DNA from: Macrococcoides caseolyticum
GTDB taxonomy: Bacteria > Bacillota > Bacilli > Staphylococcales > Staphylococcaceae
DNA length: 64,000 bases
Assembly (NCBI RefSeq): GCF_021366795.1
Contig: NZ_JAHCPS010000008.1
Span: 1-64,000 of the forward strand
Reading direction: 5' to 3'
This document shows, one piece after another, positions 1 to 8,432 of the stretch. The position numbers were made by a program, and so were the translations under genes. Position 1 is the stretch's first letter, and each line of letters opens with the position of its first letter. Under the pieces are notes generated by a model, which saw only the letters and a program-made list of their open reading frames with translations, had not been told where the DNA came from and made no database searches.

Positions 1-792
1 TTTTATTTTACCCTCTTTGATTAATTTTTCTTTTTCTTCTTTTACTTTTTCAAGAAGCACACTTGCGGGTTCATCATTTGGATTTTGAGGGATGAGTTTT
101 CCTTGCATTGCTAAACTTAATGATTTTGTTTTTATTCTTTTTGATAATATTTTTAATTGCTTCTGATTTTCATTGATTGAATTAATAACTTTTAAGTAAT
201 TGTTTATTGTGTTTACAATTCTTTTTTGTTCATTTATAGGTGGAATTGGTATATAAATTTTTATTAAATTTCCCTTACTAATTCTAAGACGCGTAGTTCC
301 TGTTGCTAAACTAAAAACCGAGTTTTGAAAATAAGGACTAAGGAGAAGATATAATAAATAATCGATATCATAATTCGAAATTGACGGTTTAATCCAACAT
401 ACATCCACAGAAGTAACAGCTTTACCATCTAATTTAGGTGACTTGCAAACATACATTTCATCACCTAATAATCGATTTAAAAGTATAAAATCTTCTTTTA
501 TTTCACTGCAATTCAATTCATTAAATGTATCATCTGAAATATACTTGAAAGGTTTTTCATTAAAAACGCCTAATCCAATATGTCCAAGTTGAATTATTTT
601 TATTTCTTTTGAAGAAGTCATATTTTTTGATAATATCCAGTCTCCATCATTTAATGTATCAGTAGATGTAATATTTAAAAGCGTTGTCCACTCCCATCCC
701 TCAGGCACTTCAAAAGGTATCTCATCCTGTACAGATTTCACAGTACCATCTTGAAACTTCTCATAATATAAATTACATCGTCTACAAACATT
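1..792 (-). pseudogene. hsdS: Type I restriction specificity subunit (HsdS) fragment, 5'-truncated, runs off left edge
   Basis: An open minus-strand frame reads from 792 through position 1. It begins right after an in-frame stop (795-793) and has no start codon near its beginning. Its first residues (YYEKFQDGTV, then PEGWEW) match the linker that opens a target-recognition half in HsdS proteins. Its last residues (MQGKLIPQNP, NDEPASVLLEK, KEEKEKLIKEG) match the conserved helical spacer that closes such a half. So about one recognition domain plus spacer is present. HsdS gives type I restriction-modification complexes their DNA specificity. The missing start suggests a silent cassette or a decayed copy; the gene could continue with a second half beyond the window. 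No hsdM or hsdR is visible here. Confidence 0.8.
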
Positions 793-1194
793 TTAATAAG
801 TACATAAAATAGATACATAAGAGCGATAGGTTCCAAATTACCCTAGTGGAAAATTTTTATTTGTATTTATTACAGGAAACCATTTCAAATACGTTCATCA
901 TCATATTTTAATGAACATAATAATACACCATAAAATGTTAGAATTAAAAATCATAGAAAATAATAACGCGATATATAACTATAATCTTAAAGAATAAAGT
1001 AAAAAAATTCTTCATTGTTGATAAATATTTATTTATTAATAAATATTTATGCTTATTATTCATTCCCAACACACCCTCACCCTTACTCCAAAGTTAACTT
1101 TGTTAGCAAATCTCATTTTTATCGATAACAATAAAATTGCATAACAAATAAATGTTAAGTTATACAACTAACATTAACAATCAAGAGATGACCT
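793..1194. other. AT-rich intergenic gap between hsdS fragment and VOC gene
   Basis: About 400 bases without a convincing gene. The part next to the hsdS fragment carries no start codon or ribosome site for it. The only clear structure is the A/T palindrome at 1021-1050. The last 60 bases should hold the promoter of the VOC gene, but I cannot pick one with confidence. Confidence 0.6.
1021..1050. repeat. AT-only palindrome with repeated ATAAATATTTAT
   Basis: The self-complementary 12-mer ATAAATATTTAT occurs twice, separated by TTATTA, so the 30-base stretch can form one long hairpin or two short ones. It is made only of A and T. It could be a transcription end, a DNA-unwinding spot or a protein site; nothing further can be said. 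Confidence 0.5.
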
Positions 1195-1566
1195 ATGGAT
1201 AAATTAAATCAGGTAATGCTTTACGTAGATGATTTAGAAAGTGCCGTGAAATTTTGGACTGAGACTTTAAAATTCGTTATCGTTCAGGAAACAGAAATGC
1301 CGGAGAACTACAAAGCTGTTGAAGTAGCTCCAAACGAGAATGTTGAAACGTCTCTCACTTTATTCGATAAAGCATTCATCAAGAAATACAGTCCGGAAGT
1401 AAGCACTGAAACACCATCTTTAATGTTCAAAGAAACAAACTTTGATGCATTATATGACAAACTGAAAGCATTAAATTTAACAGACCATGATATCATTGAT
1501 ATAGGTGGCGTTCGCGTATTTAATTTCCAGGATGGACAAGGGAATTTCTTTGCAGTAAGTGAATAG
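1195..1566 (+). CDS. VOC (glyoxalase/bleomycin-resistance fold) family protein
   Basis: The 123-residue product has the usual length of a single-module VOC protein. It opens with a typical first strand and helix (LNQVMLYVDDLESAVKFW) and closes with the family's GVRVFNFQDGQGNFFAVSE-type end, where the last metal ligand often lies. VOC proteins include glyoxalases, dioxygenases and antibiotic-binding proteins, so the substrate cannot be told. The start is an ATG behind a weak AGAG ribosome site. The gene stands alone and is followed by its own terminator. Confidence 0.8.
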   Translation: MDKLNQVMLYVDDLESAVKFWTETLKFVIVQETEMPENYKAVEVAPNENVETSLTLFDKAFIKKYSPEVSTETPSLMFKETNFDALYDKLKALNLTDHDIIDIGGVRVFNFQDGQGNFFAVSE

Positions 1567-1573
1567 TATGAAC

Positions 1574-1607
1574 AAAAGCAATCCATGTATCCTGGGTTGC
1601 TTTTTTT
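1574..1607 (+). terminator. Rho-independent terminator of the VOC gene
   Basis: A stem of AAGCAATCC against GGGTTGCTT with a short loop is followed by a run of seven T, eight bases after the stop codon. Confidence 0.8.
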
Positions 1608-1753
1608 GCTATTTGCATAATTATTTGTAACTTCTAAATTAGTCATAAAATATTTCAAATTCGAACACCATCATATTATAATGAAACTGAATAATAGCCA
1701 ATAAATAGTTATATTAAAAAATTATTGAAATTAATAAAAGGAGGATCTTTAAA

Positions 1754-2422
1754 ATGAAATTAAAGGCAATTGGTTATACTGCGTTGTCTCTAAGTGTGTT
1801 GTTAAGTGCTTGTGGGAATGATAATGGTGATAGTGAGAACAATAAAGACAAGGATAAGGCTGTAACGACAGAAGAGAAGCAATCCGAATCAAAGGATAAA
1901 GCAAAGAAATCTACTGAAGAGAAAGCTACTACTGAAGCACCAACGACAGAAGTTGCAACCACTGAAGCACCGACTACAGAAGTGCCGACTACTGAAGCAC
2001 CAATGACAGAAGCTGCTACTACTGAAGTGCCTTCATCGCATGCACAATCAAACGCTGCGCAGTCGAATACTACTCAGTCAAATGAGGTTCAGCAAAATGG
2101 TGTAAATAATGGTGGGGCTTATAATAATGTGAACAATGCTTCAAATGCAGCCTCTATCGACATAACGAATGTTACAGATAGACAGGTTTTAGAAAGTATT
2201 GTTTACGGTAATTATTCACAAATGGATAAGATAAGAGCATATAATAGTGCTGTGATGAACGGGATTATTCCTCAAGGTAATGTAATGGAAGGGCCAGCTG
2301 ATGCTGCGTATGAGAGTTCTTTACGCATTGAATCTGGTCAGGAGAAGTCTGTATATCCTTCAAATCCTTATCCTGATAATCCAAATACCAAAAAGTACGA
2401 TTATTTATACCAAAATAATTAA
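1754..2422 (+). CDS. Lipoprotein with Thr/Glu-rich repeat stalk
   Basis: The 222-residue product begins with a signal peptide ending in the lipobox LSAC (cysteine near residue 20), so it should be lipid-anchored on the outer face of the membrane. Residues 25-60 are rich in K, D and E. Residues 60-95 are repeats of the TTEAP/TTEVP type, and residues 95-130 are N/Q/S-rich, together a likely unfolded stalk. The last 90 residues form a short conserved-looking domain that I do not recognise. A strong AAGGAGG site precedes the ATG. A similar TTE-rich tail occurs in the second VanY-type lipoprotein at 53874-54791. Function unknown. Confidence 0.75.
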   Translation: MKLKAIGYTALSLSVLLSACGNDNGDSENNKDKDKAVTTEEKQSESKDKAKKSTEEKATTEAPTTEVATTEAPTTEVPTTEAPMTEAATTEVPSSHAQSNAAQSNTTQSNEVQQNGVNNGGAYNNVNNASNAASIDITNVTDRQVLESIVYGNYSQMDKIRAYNSAVMNGIIPQGNVMEGPADAAYESSLRIESGQEKSVYPSNPYPDNPNTKKYDYLYQNN

Positions 2423-2656
2423 TCATAGCGATAAAGGATGGTGTGTATGCACTGTCTTTTTATTTTATATGATTTGTTTTATTAATTTTTTCTCATTTTC
2501 GTAATGTCTTATTGAAAATTATTGGAAATTATTATTCGATATTATTGATATTTCTAATCGTGAATAATATACTTGAAAAGACATATTATTGAACAATACG
2601 TAAATAATAGTATTCTATATTAATATAAAAATAAAAAGAGAAAAGGTGTTTTATAT

Positions 2657-3895
2657 ATGCAATTTTGTGAACTCTCCCCATCGGAATTCGAAAGTTTTGT
2701 AAACAGTCATTTCAGTCATTACACACAATCTAGAATTCACTACGACTACAAACACAACAACAACGAGCCTGTTTACTTAGTTGGCGTAAAAGAGGGCGAC
2801 GAGGTGCTTGCTGCGTGCTTACTTAACAGCGCTCCTGTATTCAAGTTCTTTAATTACTTTTATTCTCATCGTGGTCCTGTTATGGATCACACGAATAAAT
2901 TGTTAGTGTCTACATTCTTTGAAGGTTTAACGAAATATTTAAGGAAGCGTAAAGGTTTATTTGTCTTAGTGGATCCTCATATTATTTTAAATGTGCGTAA
3001 CCACGATGGTGATATTTTAGAGTCGAGAGATTTAGATGGTTTCATTAATCAAATGAATCAATTGGGTTACCAACATAAAGGGTTCAGTGTGGGTTACTCC
3101 ATGGATTCGCAAGTAAGATGGTTATCTGTTCTGCATTTAGATGGTAAGTCAGAGGATCAATTGTTAAAGGATATGGAATATAAGACGCGTCGTAATATCA
3201 ACAAGACAATCGAGATGGGTGTGCAGTTAAGAGATTTATCGATTGATGAGACAGAGAAGTTCTTCAGATTGTTTAAAATGGCTGAAGATAAACATGGTTT
3301 CTCATTCCGTGATTTAGAATACTTTAAGCGTATGCAGCGTACTTATGGTGATCAATGTCGTCTAGTGATGAGTTATATTGATTTAAATGATTATTTAATG
3401 AAGCTGGATGTTGAATTAAAGTATGCAGAGAAAGAATTTGAATTGTCGAACGAAGAATTGAAAGAAAATCCGGATTATCGCAAATTAAGAAATAAGACAA
3501 AAGAGTTAGAGAACACGGTGAATCGTCTGAAGAAGAAAGTGGAGGAGATTGAAGCACTTCGTGAATCTGACGGCGACATTTTGGAATTGGCAAGTGCTTT
3601 ATATATCCATAATGCTCACGAATTGTATTACTTATCAAGTGGTTCTAATCCGAAATATAACCAATTTATGGGGTCATATCATATGATGTGGCGTATGATT
3701 CAATATGCAAAGTCTTTAAACTTAAAAACGTACAATTTCTATGGTGTCAGTGGTGTCTTCACTGAGGATGCTGAGGATTATGGTGTGCTTAAGTTTAAAA
3801 AAGGGTTTAATGCCGTTATAGAAGAGTATGTTGGTGATTTCGAAAAGCCATTAAATCCGTTATTCTACAAACTTTATAAGATGAAGAAAAAATAA
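2657..3895 (+). CDS. Fem-family peptidoglycan aminoacyltransferase
   Basis: The 412-residue product has the length and layout of FemA/FemB/FmhA proteins. These transfer amino acids from charged tRNA to the lysine of lipid II to build the interpeptide bridge. The N-terminal part (EFESFVNSHFSHYTQS, VYLVGVKEGDEVLAACLL) and the end (YNFYGVSGVFTEDAEDYGV, LKFKKGFNAVIEEYVG) are family signatures of the two GNAT-like subdomains. A coiled-coil arm lies between them at about residues 245-310, rich in E and K heptads. The gene is single and not in the usual femA-femB pair, so an FmhA-like role is possible. AAAGGTG precedes the ATG. Which residue it adds cannot be told. Confidence 0.88.
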   Translation: MQFCELSPSEFESFVNSHFSHYTQSRIHYDYKHNNNEPVYLVGVKEGDEVLAACLLNSAPVFKFFNYFYSHRGPVMDHTNKLLVSTFFEGLTKYLRKRKGLFVLVDPHIILNVRNHDGDILESRDLDGFINQMNQLGYQHKGFSVGYSMDSQVRWLSVLHLDGKSEDQLLKDMEYKTRRNINKTIEMGVQLRDLSIDETEKFFRLFKMAEDKHGFSFRDLEYFKRMQRTYGDQCRLVMSYIDLNDYLMKLDVELKYAEKEFELSNEELKENPDYRKLRNKTKELENTVNRLKKKVEEIEALRESDGDILELASALYIHNAHELYYLSSGSNPKYNQFMGSYHMMWRMIQYAKSLNLKTYNFYGVSGVFTEDAEDYGVLKFKKGFNAVIEEYVGDFEKPLNPLFYKLYKMKKK

Positions 3896-3916
3896 TTTTT
3901 TTATAGATGATATTTC

Positions 3917-3947
3917 ATTCCCGAAATTAATTTCGGGAATTTTTTTG
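3917..3947 (+). terminator. Terminator after the Fem-type gene
   Basis: A perfect palindrome (ATTCCCGAAA-TTAA-TTTCGGGAAT) is followed by six more T, 20 bases past the stop. Confidence 0.88.
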
Positions 3948-4035
3948 TCTATTTTATCCATAGTTGACAGTAAAAGTTGTTAGTATTATGATGGGGGTAA
4001 TGGTATTTATTAGAAAACGAACGAGGAGATGGATA

Positions 4036-4998
4036 ATGAAAAAGATATTGCTTGCATGTTTTATTGTGTTGCTAATACTTGGCGCGTTGTTGGATACAAG
4101 AAATTATGTTTTAGGGAATCGACTTGAAATTTCTTCGGCACTAATGCCTGAAGGTGAATTTGAAACGGTAAGTGATGCTGAGGGTGAGATGGGGTATTTG
4201 CTGGAGTCTCAAGGTATTTCTGATTACTCAGTAATTAAACGTTTGTATAAACTGCCGAATCGAAATTATTATACACTGGAGATTCTTGATGCAACGTATA
4301 AGCAGTCGGAATATTTGTATACTGGGCTGATTGAAACAAAGCATGCAACAGTATCCAACTTAAAGGTTCCAAAGTCCAGTTTTGAGTTAGTGCGTGTGAA
4401 TCAACAATTTAAGGATAAATCATGGGAAATTCCGAGTAAGGTAGGCGTGTTTCATATGTCTGCTGGTACTTTTGATAATGAGGCAACAGAGGATCGAATC
4501 ATCACCAATGATGCTGAGACGGCGGGTGTGACGGTATCGTTAACCCCTAAAAAAGGGATTGTCGAGGTGAATCATGATGGTGTTTGGTTAGACCACGCGA
4601 AATTCAAAGTAGGAATGGAGAATCGAATGAAACGTTATTCATCAGAAGATGCTGCAGTCGAAGCGGTGAAACAAGGTGATTTTGGTAAGCAAATCGGTAT
4701 GGTTAAAACACAGCATATGCATTGTTATATCTTTTTAAATAAAGTAGCAGAATATAATGAATATACTTTCATCCCGGTCATGCTTCAAGATGGACAGTTT
4801 ATGGCAGGAAAGTTTGAGCGCTTTACATATGAAACGGATGATATTGTGGATATTGGTATGGAAGAAGCGATAGAGGGTATCCCATATAAGATTTACTTGC
4901 AGCAGAATAATGAACATCCTAAAGTGTTCAAGAATGAAATAAGACATAAAGATATGCATATTGCAGTTGTTGAGAGAGGTGTAAAGGATGGAAAATAG
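4036..4998 (+). CDS. Membrane-anchored or secreted protein of unknown function
   Basis: I place the start at the ATG at 4036, which has a GAGGAG ribosome site seven bases upstream; an upstream in-frame ATG at 3964 has none. This gives 320 residues. The N-terminus (MKKILLACFIVLLILGALL) is a signal anchor, so most of the protein lies outside the membrane. The rest is a soluble mixed alpha/beta domain without motifs that I know. Its end overlaps the start of the DUF805 gene by 11 bases, so the two are probably translated together. Function unknown. Confidence 0.65.
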   Translation: MKKILLACFIVLLILGALLDTRNYVLGNRLEISSALMPEGEFETVSDAEGEMGYLLESQGISDYSVIKRLYKLPNRNYYTLEILDATYKQSEYLYTGLIETKHATVSNLKVPKSSFELVRVNQQFKDKSWEIPSKVGVFHMSAGTFDNEATEDRIITNDAETAGVTVSLTPKKGIVEVNHDGVWLDHAKFKVGMENRMKRYSSEDAAVEAVKQGDFGKQIGMVKTQHMHCYIFLNKVAEYNEYTFIPVMLQDGQFMAGKFERFTYETDDIVDIGMEEAIEGIPYKIYLQQNNEHPKVFKNEIRHKDMHIAVVERGVKDGK

Positions 4999-5487
4999 TA
5001 TGACAATGAAACAAGCAGTCATTAATTTCTGGACGAAAGCTTTTGTTTTTACAGGTCGTGCAAGGCGTAGCGAATACTGGTTAAATCTTCTTTTTAATTT
5101 ATTGGTTGGTCTTGTACTAAGCGCACTATTTTTCATGGTTGATGCAATACTTGCATATCGATATCATCTAATAGAACATTTTTATTTTTTTCAAGAGAGA
5201 TATTCCCTTACATCACAACCATTCCTTCTATGGCACAAGCTAGTCGACGCTTGCAGGATATAAATATCAATGGGAAGTTCGCGATTGTGGTTATGGTTTT
5301 CAGTACGGTGCTTTCATTTTTAACAGACCATGTCTTTTATACACCGTTTGAATTGAATGGCGGCGCGTCTCTTTTAATCGTTTTATCATTGATATTCATC
5401 ATTCCTTGGTTATTTTTATTTATATGTAATTTCATACGAGGTAACACAGGAGACAATCAATACGGTAAAGATCCTAAAATGTTATAA
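4988..5487 (+). pseudogene. DUF805 membrane protein gene broken by a frameshift
   Basis: Two overlapping frames together make one DUF805 protein. The first (from 4988) gives the start, FWTKAFVFTGRARRSEYW and the first membrane segment. The second carries IPSMAQASRRLQDININGKF, two more membrane segments and the closing GDNQYGKDPK. The family has exactly this order in a single chain. The join falls around a run of seven T at 5185-5191, after which the other frame is open and reads into the conserved part. Either a true one-base indel, a slippage-prone (phase-variable) tract, or a sequencing error. DUF805 proteins are small inner-membrane proteins of unknown role. Confidence 0.75.
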
Positions 5488-5541
5488 AAAAACAACCGGA
5501 CGCAGTTCACTTATGAAGTAAAATGCGTCCGGTTATTTTCT
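5485..5541. terminator. Bidirectional terminator between DUF805 and ktrB genes
   Basis: The arms AACCGGACGCA (from 5494) and TGCGTCCGGTT (to 5533) form a stable stem. An A-run on the left and a T-rich stretch on the right serve the two convergent genes. Confidence 0.8.
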
Positions 5542-5567
5542 TGTGCCAGTTACTAGCACAAGAAAGA

Positions 5568-6884
5568 TTATCCTGTTAAAATATCTTCTTTCGGATAACT
5601 GTAAAGTGGTTTATTCGGTTTCGAGAATGTCAGTACGATGGTAAGGACACCGACTTTACCAATCATCATCATTAAAATAATTAATATTTTTCCGATGACA
5701 GATAATTTAGCGGTAATCCCCATCGTCAGTCCAACTGTACCAAAGGCAGAAATCACTTCAAACATGAGTGCCAAAAATGGTAAATTTGGTTCTGCAAGCA
5801 CCAGTAAAAAGACGATGGTAAAGATAAAACCAGAGCTTAAGACGGCTACAGCTAAACTTTTGAATAAAAATCGGTTATCTATCGTTCTTTTGAACAAACT
5901 TAAATTTTCTCGTTGTTTAATGAAGCTTAATGTACCAAATAATATAACAACGGTTGTTGTTAACTTGATACCACCAGCGGTTGATGTAGACCCGCCTCCA
6001 ATAAACATAAGTAACATCATTATAAGAATCGTTGGTGTAGAGAGTGCACCAATGTCAATTGTATTGAATCCAGCGGTTCTCGTTGTAATGGCCTGGAAAT
6101 AAGCCATTTGAAGCTGGTCGAATGTCGTATGACCACCGAGTGTTGCTTTATTGCTATACTCTAACATGAAAATAATGAGTGTTGCACAGAAATTCACTAC
6201 AAATGTTCCAATAATCATCACTTTCGTGTGCACTCTCAGTTTCTTGAACTGTTTCGTTTTATATAAATCCAGGATAACTGTAAATCCGATTCCCCCAATG
6301 ATAATTAAACTCGTGATGATAAAATTAATGATGGGATTTGTCTGGAATCTAACTAAGTTATCACTATGCAGCGCAAATCCAGCATTATTAAATGCGCTGA
6401 CGGCAGTAAAGATACTATTAAATAAACCTTTCTTCCATCCAAGCAGTGGTACCCATTCTAATGCCAGTAAAAATGCACCAATACTTTCGAAAATAAAACT
6501 AATGAAGAATAAAATGAGCACAAGACGTATAATTCCTCCCGTGTTCTGCTGATTTAATGCTTCTGTAGCAAGCGATCTTCCTTTAAATCCGACTTTCTTA
6601 CCCAGCATGATGAATACAATCATGGCTAATGTGATAATCCCTAAACCACCACATTGGACGAGAATCATTATTATTGTGTATCCGATGTAATTAAATTGCT
6701 GTGTGATATCTATGGTTGCTAATCCTGTTACTGTAAATGCACTTGTTGCGATGAAGAGACAATCTATGAAAGATGTCGGCTGTTTCTGTGAAAAAGGCAT
6801 GAACAATAATAGTGAACCTAGCACCAGAAAGACTAAAAATGAACTGATGATCACTAAATATGGATTTTTAATGGGGATTTTCAT
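5568..6884 (-). CDS. ktrB: Ktr/Trk-type potassium uptake channel subunit
   Basis: The 438-residue hydrophobic protein has the four-fold M1-P-M2 layout of KtrB/TrkH proteins. Selectivity-loop sequences are visible (ATSAFTVTGLA, VSAFNNAGFALH, ITTRTAGFNTIDI, ISAFGTVGLTMG), each carrying the filter glycine. A GGGSTSTAGGIK stretch marks the gating loop of the third unit. KtrB dimers pass K+, often with Na+, and are gated by a cytoplasmic KtrA ring; no ktrA is in this window, as usual for staphylococci where the genes are apart. It could equally be called ktrD, since two paralogs are common. AAGG precedes the ATG. Confidence 0.88.
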   Translation of the reverse strand: MKIPIKNPYLVIISSFLVFLVLGSLLLFMPFSQKQPTSFIDCLFIATSAFTVTGLATIDITQQFNYIGYTIIMILVQCGGLGIITLAMIVFIMLGKKVGFKGRSLATEALNQQNTGGIIRLVLILFFISFIFESIGAFLLALEWVPLLGWKKGLFNSIFTAVSAFNNAGFALHSDNLVRFQTNPIINFIITSLIIIGGIGFTVILDLYKTKQFKKLRVHTKVMIIGTFVVNFCATLIIFMLEYSNKATLGGHTTFDQLQMAYFQAITTRTAGFNTIDIGALSTPTILIMMLLMFIGGGSTSTAGGIKLTTTVVILFGTLSFIKQRENLSLFKRTIDNRFLFKSLAVAVLSSGFIFTIVFLLVLAEPNLPFLALMFEVISAFGTVGLTMGITAKLSVIGKILIILMMMIGKVGVLTIVLTFSKPNKPLYSYPKEDILTG

Positions 6885-6998
6885 AAGGCAACCTTCTTTT
6901 ATATAGACTAATGACTAAAAATAGCGTACATGAAGTTGGATGAAATTACAATTTATATTTGATGAAACAGAAAGTAATTGAAAGTATCGACTTTTTAA

Positions 6999-7027
6999 TT
7001 GAGAATGATTATCATTTGGTGTATAGT
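6999..7027 (+). promoter_or_regulatory. Promoter overlapped by a Fur-type box
   Basis: TTGAGA (6999-7004) and TATAGT (7022-7027) are spaced by 17 bases. Across the -35 and spacer lies TGAGAATGATTATCA (7000-7014). It differs at one base from the 7-1-7 Fur consensus TGATAATNATTATCA, so iron repression of the following small gene is likely. Confidence 0.7.
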
Positions 7028-7055
7028 AATTTTATAAAAATGAGGAGGGTGAGTC

Positions 7056-7265
7056 ATGAAACGCATATCACATGAATATATATTATCTGAAGCACTGGAT
7101 CGTCTTTCTGAAGAAGAAACGAAAGAATTTACACAGCGCATTCAGTTGATTACAGAAAGTGGCTTGGATGAAGCCATTAAAGAACGTATGTTAGATGATA
7201 TCTTTCACTACATTATTATCGTTAATACGCCACACTTGTTCAGTAAAGAATACATGATTGAATAG
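7056..7265 (+). CDS. Small protein, probably Fur-regulated, unknown function
   Basis: A 69-residue, mostly helical, acidic soluble protein begins at an ATG with a strong GAGGAGG site. It has no signal peptide, no membrane segment and no cysteine. I do not recognise its family. Its position right behind a Fur-type box suggests a part in the low-iron response, for example as a small adaptor or regulator. The next gene, a phosphatase, is 83 bases away and may be read through. Confidence 0.65.
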   Translation: MKRISHEYILSEALDRLSEEETKEFTQRIQLITESGLDEAIKERMLDDIFHYIIIVNTPHLFSKEYMIE

Positions 7266-7348
7266 ATTAACATAAACTTAACTTTTGATTTCTCAACATC
7301 TTTTATATAATCAAATATGAGAAATTCAAATATTAAGGATGTTTTTTA

Positions 7349-7996
7349 ATGCATTATTTTATCGTTGGTGATATACATGGGTGTTACAACACTTTAAAGA
7401 AATTATTAAAGCACTGGAATCCTAAAGCAGAGCAATTGATTTTCGTGGGTGATTACATTAATAAAGGAAAGCACTCAAAAGAAGTCGTGCAGCTCATCAG
7501 GAAGTTACAAACAGATTACCCGAATACGATTTGTATTAAAGGGAATCACGAATATCAAATGGCGCAATATATATTTTCTAACACGCCGAAACATCATATG
7601 AAAGAGAATTATAAGTATACAATCACGCATTATGATTTAAAGCATAAATACATATCAGATGCCAAGTGGATGCAGCGTTTGCCATTATTCTACGAGAATA
7701 ATGTGCTCTACGTATCACATGCAGGGGTCAATTTCTTGGGTTTTAGAAAGTTTCATGAAGATAGTATGTGGAGTGTACTGAGATTTCGTGGTAAATTAAA
7801 AAAAATGAAGAAGCTTCAGGTGATCGGACATACACCGACTGAAATTGGTAAACCGATTTATTTAAAGCAGGAGCATGTATTAAATATTGATGCAGGCGCT
7901 GGAAATTATGATGCACTTGCTGCAGTTGTGATTAATAAGAACGGTAAACTCGTTCAAACTTATATTGAAAAAGTGCTGAAAAGTGACTGTATATAA
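7349..7996 (+). CDS. Metallophosphoesterase (serine/threonine phosphatase-like)
   Basis: The 215-residue product carries the PPP-type metal-binding blocks in order: GDIHG near residue 8, GDYINKGKHS near residue 35 (GDxxDRG variant with Asn for Asp), GNHE near residue 67, and later SHAG and IGHTP. These bind two metal ions and hydrolyse phosphoesters. Relatives include lambda phosphatase, PrpE and ApaH; 215 residues fits a small bacterial phosphatase acting on phosphoprotein or dinucleotide. The Asn in the second block is a departure from the usual DRG. Substrate unknown. Confidence 0.85.
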   Translation: MHYFIVGDIHGCYNTLKKLLKHWNPKAEQLIFVGDYINKGKHSKEVVQLIRKLQTDYPNTICIKGNHEYQMAQYIFSNTPKHHMKENYKYTITHYDLKHKYISDAKWMQRLPLFYENNVLYVSHAGVNFLGFRKFHEDSMWSVLRFRGKLKKMKKLQVIGHTPTEIGKPIYLKQEHVLNIDAGAGNYDALAAVVINKNGKLVQTYIEKVLKSDCI

Positions 7997-8010
7997 AATG
8001 AAGTTAAAAT

Positions 8011-8051
8011 AAACATACTAAGATGCGTAGTGAACGCATCTTAGTATGTTT
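8011..8051. terminator. Bidirectional terminator
   Basis: Perfect 17-base arms (from AAACATACTAAG to CTTAGTATGTTT) around a short loop, flanked by A-rich and T-rich tracts, separate the phosphatase gene from the convergent small gene. Confidence 0.85.
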
Positions 8052-8060
8052 ATTTTATTA

Positions 8061-8321
8061 TTATTCATTTTTAGGTGTGATTCTCACGATTTTATCTATA
8101 TTAATTGTACTCATGCAATCATGTTCATTAACCGGTAAAAATCCTGTTTCATTTAAATCAATTTTTTTCATAAAATTATTAAATGCGATTTTTTCATCCG
8201 TCGTATAAAACTCCTGATGGATTACTTTTTCCCCGTTATCAAGCTGTATTTCGATGTTTAAATATCGACTGTTAGCGTCCATTTTAACTAAAACTCCTTT
8301 AATATATGAATTGTTATACAT
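8061..8321 (-). CDS. Small hypothetical protein divergent to cadC
   Basis: I choose the ATG at 8321, which has a GGGA site nine bases upstream, over an earlier in-frame codon at 8366. This gives 86 residues, charged and mostly beta-strand in character, with no membrane segment. The segment VLVKMDANSRYLNIEIQL resembles small OB- or SH3-like cytoplasmic proteins, but I cannot assign a family. It is transcribed away from the cad operators at 8361-8421 and may share that control region. Function unknown. Confidence 0.6.
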   Translation of the reverse strand: MYNNSYIKGVLVKMDANSRYLNIEIQLDNGEKVIHQEFYTTDEKIAFNNFMKKIDLNETGFLPVNEHDCMSTINIDKIVRITPKNE

Positions 8322-8360
8322 TTTATATATTCCCATGTGACACTTTTGTAAACATAATAC

Positions 8361-8421
8361 ATTCAAATTATTGTTTGAATGATAGCTTGGGTGTATACTA
8401 TATTCAAATATATATTTGAAT
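8361..8421 (+). promoter_or_regulatory. cad promoter with two CadC-type operators
   Basis: Operator 1 (8361-8380) has arms ATTCAAA/TTTGAAT. Operator 2 (8402-8421) is the longer ATTCAAATA-TA-TATTTGAAT, very like the cad operator of staphylococcal plasmids. A promoter TTGTTT (8371-8376), 17 bases, TATACT (8394-8399) lies between and under them, so bound repressor would cover the -35 and the start site. Confidence 0.8.
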
Positions 8422-8432
8422 GAGGTGGTCGC

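Noticed and set aside
1308-1658. 116-codon minus-strand frame over the VOC gene
   Set aside because: Mirror frame of a well-supported gene, no ribosome site.
5230-5487. Second half of DUF805 as a separate gene
   Set aside because: Family sequence begins upstream of that ATG, no ribosome site; it is the continuation of the gene at 4988.
8023-8208. 61-codon plus-strand frame behind the phosphatase gene
   Set aside because: It starts inside the terminator stem and is antisense to the small gene at 8061-8321, which has better coding character.
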